From Bisporella sp. PMI_857 (taxonomy: Eukaryota; Ascomycota; Leotiomycetes; Helotiales; Helotiaceae), in assembly GCA_021307315.1 (NCBI GenBank), contig JAJSPD010000246.1, forward strand, positions 1-13,837: a DNA stretch of 13,837 nt, in the 5' to 3' direction. Positions within the stretch are counted from its first letter, which is position 1, and every line of letters begins with the position of its first letter. Made by a program: the position numbers and the translations under genes. Positions 7,496 to 13,837 of the stretch are shown here, in pieces. The notes under the pieces were generated by a model that had not been told where the DNA came from, did not search any database, and saw nothing but the letters and a program-made list of their open reading frames with translations.

Positions 7496-8844
7496 GGAAA
7501 AAGATTGTTTTCGAACTTTGAAAATAAAGCAAATTACTATTTAAATAATTATAGTTGTTAATACTTTCTTTTTATGCTTTAATTCAATTCTTTAACTTTA
7601 AAAGCAGCTTTTCCGCGTTTAAGTTTTGTAAATAAAACGCTTTTAACAAATAAAAAGCGTACTTTAAATTAAAAACTAAATACTACTCGAAGTTTTTTTT
7701 TAATTTATTTAGCGAGCTTTGTATTTAGGTTTTTTACTGTCGGAATACCCGGGTCATAGATATTGCCTATACTAAGTGTATTTTATAAAACTCGGAAGTT
7801 TTAATCGGAAAAAGTAGCTTTTTTAAGCGGTAATAAACTAAAAACTTTTTATTTAAAAGTCGAATTTAGCATTTAGCCATTTTTTGCGCTAGTTTTTTGC
7901 TATTATATAAATATAGTTATTTACGCTAAAAATACTAGCAAACGTTGCCGATTAGTAAATTTTAGCGTAAACTTTTTGTGTTTATTATAAGCATTTTTTA
8001 GCATTTTTTTATATTTTGTGCATTTTGTACGCGTATATTTAAGCTTTTTTGGTGCGTTTTTTAGTGATTTTTTTGCGGGTTTTTAGTTTTAAAACGTGTT
8101 CGGCTTGTAATTGTATTAAACTTTAAACAAAAATATTATTTTTAAGTTTTTGTGCAATAATATAAACTACGCGTAGTTTACTATAAAAATCAATTTAAAC
8201 TAGTTATTTTAATAGTAATTAATAAAAAGCTTAAACTGTAAATTAATATACTAGTTAGCGATTTTTATTTAGCTGTTTGTTTAAAAGTAATATACTTTAA
8301 AAAAAGTTGGTTTTATTTTTAAAATACGCGTAAACTTGTTTTAAAACAACAAAATAAACTAAAAGCTTTTATTTAACACTATTGTTTAAAAAGCTTCGTA
8401 ACAGCAATAAATACGTTCGATATATATACGAACTATATTTCGAGCGTTTACTGATTTTAAACAAAAAATCGATATAGCTTATTTGCAAAATTTATCGATT
8501 ATTACAAAAAAGTTATCGAACTCGTTTTTTGCTACAAAAACGATTTGTAATTTATAAACACGTATTGTTAAAATCGGTTGGAAATAAAAAGCAAGTATAA
8601 ATAGCTAAACGTATAGTCGCGTAGTATTGTTGTTTTTTTTGTATATTTTACAAAAATAAACGTAGTCGGCTACGTTGTTTAAAAATTTTTTTAACTAGTA
8701 GTTTTAAACGATAAAAAGCTTTGTTTTAATGATTTTTAAATGCGCTATCGATACTTAAATATAAACTTTTTTTAAAAGTTTTGCGCAAAGCGTTTTTTTT
8801 GTTAGTACTACAAGTTTTTTTTGTTACAAAAACAACTCGTTTTT
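7496..8844 (-). pseudogene. Ty3/gypsy integrase remnant, hypermutated, 5' part cut off
   Basis: One reading frame runs unbroken by indels for about 1.35 kb on the minus strand but carries about 30 stop codons, all TAA or TAG and none TGA. This is the mark of Gln and Trp codons lost by C-to-T change. In order: the region before the integrase zinc finger (LVVLTKKTLCAKLLKKVY, about 8815-8765), zinc-finger part (NNVADYVYFCKIY, second Cys lost), core (VIIDKFCK about 8500; SVNARNIVRIYIERI; IVLNKSF where SDRG is expected; KIKPTFFKVYYF; QIKIAN where QTE is expected, with the Q a stop), then INYY.NN.FKLI and a basic tail. Two catalytic acids read as Asn and Lys. The frame ends at the junction 8844/8845, where the plus-strand element is inserted; RT and RNase H should continue right of that element. 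Confidence 0.88.
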
Positions 8845-9047
8845 TGTCAGGTGCCAGGATGTCATGTGCTAAAGGGGCAAGGAGCGGCTCGGTAAAAGCC
8901 ATGATGCTGGGCATGTATGGGCACGTGGGGAGCCGCCAGGGGTACGGAGGGTATAAGTAGAGAACTCGGGACGTAGTAGAGAGGGTAGAGATTAGTTTTG
9001 TATTAAAATTGTAGTTGACTTGTGCCACACTACTTTAGTACTTTACA
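8845..9047 (+). repeat. 5' LTR of the plus-strand Ty3/gypsy element
   Basis: A 203-base island of normal, G-rich composition between AT-saturated flanks. It begins TGTCAGGTGCC and ends CTTTACA (TGT...ACA). A TATA box (TATAAG, 8952-8957) stands about 90 bases before the end, so transcription would run to the right into gag. The motif CACGTG and many intact CpA/TpG sites show no RIP-like mutation. A TAATATC sequence at 9051-9057 may be a mutated primer-binding site of the TGGTATC type. An alternative reading is a later solo LTR, but its exact position before the gag leader favours the 5' LTR. Confidence 0.78.
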
Positions 9048-9112
9048 TTTTAATATCTTTTTAACGCAGTGTAGTTCGGCGCGAGTCAAAAAGTATCGTA
9101 CTCAATACGCTA

Positions 9113-10430
9113 TAGTATCGAAAAAAAAAGAAAGCAGTTAAACCTGCTTTTACAGTTCGTCGACTTATTACTCGATCTTTTACAGAAAATCCAAACTTTG
9201 ACTTACCGGCAATTACCAACACAATTAAAGTACACATAAAACTAAAAAAAAAAAAATCCTCGGAAAAAATCGAAAATAAAACGCTTTAAAAACGACAAAA
9301 AAACGACGACGTCGTTTCGAACATACAAAATACACTAGTTTACGAGTTATTTCGTGTAAAAAACTTTTTTAAAAAAATACGCCAAAAAAAGCAGCGCAAA
9401 AAGCAAAAATCTTACAACAAAGCAAAAAAATCGAAGCAGTTAAAAAAAAGCGGAAAACTTTAAAAAAGCAAATGCGTACTTTCGACAACAGTAAAAAAAA
9501 TTAAATATCAAAAAAAAAAACGAGCGTAAAGCAGCGTCGACGTTTAGCTGAAACACTATTAAGCGAAAAAAAAGCTTATAAACTGCCAAAACGCCAGCTA
9601 TACTTTCAGCTATTTGTATTTAAGCTAGCAAAACTGCTTTTATTTAAAAGAAAAAACTTATTAAAAGTGCAAGTTTTTGTGTTAGCTGCGAAACACTGTT
9701 TTAAAAAAAAAAAAAACTACTACTTTTCTGACGATACGCAAAAAATAAACTATTGCGTAATCGCTTTCGATATTATAACAAAACAAAAGTAAGCCGGCTA
9801 CGAATCAAATGTAAGAATTAGCAACATTATATAAAAAAGTTTGTTGTTTTTTTTTTCGATTTAATTACAAATAAAAACAATCGAAAACTAAATACAGCTA
9901 CTAAGCTGAAAAACGCTAAACAACAAAAGAATTAGTTAGTCGAAGCTTTTGTATTGCACTTAAAAATACTCGAAAAAAAGCTGAAAATCGTAAATAACGC
10001 TTAGCGCTAACAAACGCTGTTCGAAAAGCTCCGTAATAATTTGAAAGCTTGTATTTTACAGTATAGTAAAGTTTTTAAAAGCCGGAAAACATTAGTGTTT
10101 TTAGCACGAAAAATAAAAAGCGCGAAACGAATAATTAGCAATTTTAGTAGCTTAACTAAAAAAGCTTTAAAAAATCTACAGAAAAGCGCTGTCGATAACT
10201 TAGCGTTTACAACCGACTTAATATTAGTTTTACGCTTTATAACAAAAAACACTTAAAAACAAAAAAGTTTTTTAAGTAAAGTAAATCGTACTTTTATCGG
10301 TATCGGCACGAAAAGTAAGCGTAACACTATTCGGTATTTCCGGTACAGCTAAAAAATCATTTATCTTTTAAACGCTTTAATATAAAATGCTACAATTGTA
10401 AAAAAAAAGCATGTTTTTACTAATTGCTTT
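9113..10430 (+). pseudogene. gag remnant of the plus-strand element
   Basis: About 60 bases after the LTR a coding-like frame starts (KAVKPAFTVRRLITRSFTEN from 9131), with stops further on. A clear capsid-like piece lies in the open frame 10041-10256 (LKACILQYSKVFKSRKTLVF, then LARKIKSAKR), which resembles the conserved C-terminal part of fungal gypsy gag. The zinc knuckle follows: CYNC at 10388-10399 and HVFTNC at 10410-10427. Only 10 bases separate the second Cys from the His, where the usual four residues need 12, so the knuckle is frameshifted in its A run. There is no usable start codon; the precise 5' end is uncertain. Confidence 0.7.
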
Positions 10431-10539
10431 AAACTTAAGCAAAAAAACGAAAAAGCTCGTTTTTAATATTTTCTCTGCTAAAAAAAACAAGCGAAAATAC
10501 AGAAAAAAAACGGATAGTTATTTCAGTACAAATATTAAA

Positions 10540-10640
10540 TGTCGAAAAAAAAACGAAGAAAATACAAACATTTATCGACAACGGTGCAAAACAGAACTGT
10601 GTAAAACAGTTTTTAGCTATACAGTATAGTTAAGCTATAA
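10540..10640 (+). pseudogene. Aspartic protease remnant
   Basis: The frame reads TFIDNGAKQNCVKQFLAIQ, with the catalytic D-N/S-G-A signature at 10577-10588. It follows the gag zinc knuckle by about 150 bases, as expected for a gag-pol element. The frame is closed shortly afterwards by TAA. Confidence 0.7.
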
Positions 10641-10989
10641 AAAATGCTTATTTTTAGCTAGCTACAGTAAAAAAGCAAAAAATTGTTATTTACAAAATAA
10701 AAAACATTGAAATAGCTGTTACGAATTTCGAAAGCACTACAAAACTTTACTAATACAATTTCGTAGTGTGTAAATTCGATATACTTAATGTTTTTTTTAT
10801 ATTAGAGTTTTTTTAGTTAAAGCAAATAAACCTAGTTATACGATTTTTTACAAAAAACTAGCGATACTTTTTTGAAATATTTCAAATTAAAATGCTTAGT
10901 GTTAAAAGCTTTCGTAAAGCTAGTAAAAGCTAAAAAATTTATTGTTTAGTTTTACGGCGAATAAAAAAAAAAAACCGGTATTGCTTTTT

Positions 10990-11780
10990 TTTAAGCATAC
11001 AAATTACGTCGGTATATTTAACAACGCTTTTGCAAGCATTTTACCGAAGTATTATTCGATAAAACATTAAATTAACTTTAAGCCGAACACGACACTTTTA
11101 TAAAGACTTGTTTACTCGTTTTCGGAAAATAAATTAACAGTGTTAAAAAAATACTTCGAATTTTACTTAATTAAAAAATAAATTCGTTGATTTACTAGTT
11201 CTGCAAAAACGCTAATTTTATTTGTACTTAAAAAAAACGGATCTTTCCGGTTTTGCGTAAACTACAAAAAATTGAATAAAATCACAATTAAAAATAAAAC
11301 GTTATTGCTTTTAATTAATAAAACGTTAAATAAGCTTGTTAAGCAAAACGGTTTACAAAAATAAACTTGACCAACGTTTATTACAAAATACGCATTAAAA
11401 AAAGCAATAAGTAAAAAACAGCGTTTTGTACTCGATACAGCTATTTTAAGTATTTAGTTGTTTTTTTCGGACTGTTAAACGTTTTAGCTACATTTTAAAC
11501 CTATATTAACTAAATACTAGTTAGTTTTGTAAATGTAATTTGTGTAGTTTACTTAAATAATATACTTATTTTTTCGGGAAAAATCGAAAACTACATAAAA
11601 ACAGTTTATAAAGTTTTCGAAAAGCTACGAAAAATAAACTGTACACTAACTTTTTTAAGTGCCGCTTTAATACAAATACTGTTGAGTTTTTGGGCTTTAT
11701 TGTAAGCTTTAAAAACATAAAAATAAATTCTTTTTGCATAGCAACTGTAAAAAAGTAACCGGTGTTTAAGTATTATAAAA
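10990..11780 (+). pseudogene. Reverse transcriptase remnant
   Basis: The linker before RT is visible from about 11000. Then come SSAKTLILFV, KKNGSFRFCVNYKKLNKITI (about 11233-11290), a frameshift near 11350, LTNVYYKIRIKK, KTAFCTRYSYFKYLV and the active-site strand VVYLNNILIF at 11544-11573. The active-site aspartates both read as Asn (YLDD expected). After that SGKIENYIKTVYKVFEKLRK and VEFLGFIVS (11681-11707) complete the thumb. Every part keeps the gypsy order, so the identity is secure although the enzyme is dead. Confidence 0.88.
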
Positions 11781-11859
11781 ATATTCAAGTGTTTTTAAAG
11801 TTTACTAACTTTTACAAAAAGTTTATTAAAAAGTACACTTAAATATACGTGCTGCTAAC

Positions 11860-12400
11860 AGACTTTTTTAAGAAAATAAAAAACTTTACGGTTTTTTTTC
11901 GAATAAAAACCGAAGCGTTAGCAAGTTTTAAAGTTTTAAAAACAAAATTCCAAAAAGCATTTTTGTTTAAATATTTCGATTTGTAACGAAAAATTAAAAT
12001 AAAAACAAACGGCTTTAAATAAGCTATAGCTAAGATTTTTTCGCAGCTGTTCGGAAAAAAAAAAAAAGCTAAATAGCATTTTGTTGCTTTTTATTTAAAA
12101 AAACTCAGCTTTGTTAAATTTCGATATAACATTTATAACATAAAGCTAATAGCTATAGTTTATGCTTTTCGACAATAAAAGCAATATTTCCGAAACAGTG
12201 CTAATATTGTTACGGTTCGCACCGACTATAACAATTTAAAATATTTTATAACAAAAAAAAAGCTTATAAACTACTAAGCAAAATAAGCCGAAAGTTTAAG
12301 CGAGTTTAATTTTGTAATTGAATTTAGACTTAGCACGACTAATTCTGCAAACGGACTTTTACAAAAACCCGACTATAAAAAGTCGACGTTAAATCGAAGT
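11860..12400 (+). pseudogene. RNase H remnant
   Basis: It begins with the tether (ASFKVLKTKFQKAFLFKYFD), followed by SQLFGKK, VAFYLKKLSFVKFRYNIYN, KLIAIVYAFRQ and VTVRTDYNNLKYF, with the conserved Asp of the TDYNNL motif at 12224-12226. The first catalytic Asp of the usual TDAS motif reads as Asn. Stops interrupt the frame at several former Gln or Trp positions. Confidence 0.82.
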
Positions 12401-12899
12401 AATAACAAAAAAAAAGCAAAAACGCTTTTTTCGACGTTATACAACAAACTGCATGTAGCAAAACTATTTTATACTTTTAAAGCTTATTTAAAAAATGTAC
12501 TTTTAAGTAATACAAACTAAGCGCGCTTATATAAAGTCGCGTTTACTTAGAAAAGTAAGCATTTTCGAACCGACGAAATGCTAAAGCTACAAACAAATAT
12601 AATAAAATTATAAGCTAAAAAGTTTTACGGCGTAATTCAAAGAATTGAGTTTAAGCTTACTGTTAGCATAGCTAGTTGCAAATAGCGCGTGCTACAAAAA
12701 GTAGCGATTATATCGCTATCGACCGAAACAGTGTATAGTAAAATTACAAAGCCGATTTAGAATATTTTAACAAAACTGCAAAAAACTAATCTTTTTTTAG
12801 TTCGAAAATTACCGAAAAAACTACAAAACGAACTGAACCGAAAGCCAAAAAACTATAAAGCATAAAACCACGAAATAGCTTACTTCGTTATAAAAAAGC

Positions 12900-13837
12900 T
12901 GTATATATTTTTAACGAAAAATCAATACGTACAAAAATTATTTATATATATTATAATAAAAAGCTTGCTAACTATTTTAACGTACGCAAAACGCGTAAGC
13001 TAATTAGCCGAAAGTACTATTAGCTAAACTTAAAAAAAAATATTAAAAGTTATGTTAAAACGTGCGCGAAATGCTAAAAAAGCAAGCCGAAAAAAGCACC
13101 GAATTACGGCGAGTTATTCGATTTTATTTTTTTGAAACTTTAAAAAAAATAACTATAAATTTTCATTACAAATTTACTGTTAGCAAAAAGCACAACTAAA
13201 TATATAACTTTATACTAGTTATAATTGACAAATACACTAAACTAGCACGTTATATAGCTATACAAAAAAATATTCAAATTTATAATGCGGATTTGTTTAT
13301 AAACTACATTTAAAAAATTTCGGATTTTTGAAAAAAATTACTATAACAAAAAATCCGTTTTTACAAGCAAATTCTAAAAAAACTTTATGTATTATTTTAA
13401 AGTTCGCTGCCGACTTTTTATCGCTTTTTATTTACAAACAAACGGCAAACAAAAAAACAAATTAAACTTGGAATTTTATTTAAAACGTACTGCAATTACA
13501 AACAAAATAACTAAGTTTCGAAACTAGCTTTAACGAATTCACATATAATAACTTTGTTTATTTAAGTACGGCAGTACACTGTTTAAACTACTTTACGGCT
13601 TCGATTTTAAGCTAAGTTTAAACGTCGAAAACGACGTTTTCGAAAAAAAAGCGCTAGCAGCTAAAAAAAAAATTAAGCTATTAATAAAAAACGAAAAAGA
13701 CTTTCGAGCAACTTTCGGAAAATTCGCGAAAAATACAAAAAATACTACAACGCTAAACACAAGCTAACTCGTTTTTGCGTAAAAAAAAAGTAATGCTAGC
13801 GTTAAAAAATATTCGACAATTTAGGCTTAGCCGCAAG
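12900..13837 (+). pseudogene. Integrase remnant, runs off the right edge
   Basis: The zinc-finger part is seen as RKLISRKYY, then VKTCAKC, whose CxxC is at 13063-13074. The core includes FILVIIDKYTKLARYIAIQ (about 13206-13262), NADLFINYI, and RQTKKQ where GQTERQ is expected, so the catalytic Glu reads as Lys. Then come TYCNYKQNN, and from 13586 a long open piece with LLYGFDFKLSLNVENDVFE. The last readable part, YYNAKHK and KVMLALKNIRQ, is the conserved C-terminal region of gypsy integrases, so only a short C-terminal part is missing. Whether a chromodomain follows cannot be seen. Confidence 0.9.

Larger units (their letters stand above)
8845..13837 (+). mobile_element. Ty3/gypsy retrotransposon, hypermutated, 3' end outside window
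   Basis: The order 5' LTR, leader, gag, protease, RT, RNase H, integrase is Ty3/gypsy (Metaviridae-type) and all on the plus strand. The element is nested inside the minus-strand integrase remnant; the five bases before it (TTTTT, 8840-8844) may be one copy of the target-site duplication. The interior is saturated with A/T, and stops occur in every domain. At least two indels add frameshifts. At least 4,990 bases are present; the 3' LTR should lie a few hundred bases or more beyond the edge. Confidence 0.9.

Noticed and set aside
8726..9028. 100-residue minus-strand frame crossing the LTR
   Set aside because: It spans the junction between the minus-element remnant and the inserted LTR, so it is an artefact of the insertion and is not in the integrase frame.
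8845..9047. Interpretation as a later solo LTR unrelated to the plus-strand element
   Set aside because: It would explain the lack of mutation, but the LTR ends about 60 bases before gag, has its TATA box in the same direction and is followed by a possible primer-binding site. The alternative is not excluded.
10007..10252. 81-residue minus-strand frame
   Set aside because: It is antisense to the gag piece that has family resemblance on the plus strand.
11606..11788. 60-residue minus-strand frame
   Set aside because: It is antisense to the RT thumb region of the plus-strand element.
1..13837. CRISPR arrays, tRNA or rRNA genes, bacterial-type operons or ribosome binding sites
   Set aside because: None seen; the gene structure is that of a eukaryotic fungus.

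Overview
The window reads as nuclear DNA of a filamentous ascomycete (Pezizomycotina). The evidence is short GT-AG introns of 49-81 bases with CTAAC/CTAAT-like branch sites, a sterol C-24(28) reductase gene, a fungal-only Zn2Cys6-type regulator, and retroelements destroyed by heavy C-to-T (RIP-like) mutation. The species cannot be named from the sequence alone.

Layout. (1) 1-1564, minus strand: an ERG4-family sterol reductase, three exons, 3' end beyond the left edge. (2) 1565-2224: the divergent promoter region, with an (AT)7 run and a GC-rich CCGCGG array. (3) 2225-4707, plus strand: a seven-exon fungal-specific transcription factor. Six exons are certain because all splice phases close; the first exon and the first half of the zinc cluster are not resolved. 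(4) 4708-7308: non-genic, repeat-rich DNA. It holds one doubtful minus-strand ORF, a foldback (MITE-like) element at 5814-6005, and a composite inverted-repeat element at 6413-7046 that contains a 125-base tandem duplication, with a third diverged, inverted copy at about 7140-7308. (5) 7309-13837: an AT-rich block made of two Ty3/gypsy retrotransposons in opposite orientations, one inside the other. The outer one is on the minus strand. Its 3' LTR is 7309-7481, and its integrase remnant runs to 8844, where it is cut by the plus-strand element: 5' LTR 8845-9047, then gag, protease, RT, RNase H and integrase up to the right edge.

The two genes are divergent and share a promoter region of about 660 bases, so the regulator may control the reductase. 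This could be the edge of a steroid or triterpenoid gene cluster lying to the left, but that is inference. The most unusual signal is in the AT block. The coding parts of both retroelements are saturated with G:C-to-A:T changes, yet both LTRs look unmutated. In the mutated parts CpG is kept while CpC, and to a lesser degree CpA, is lost.
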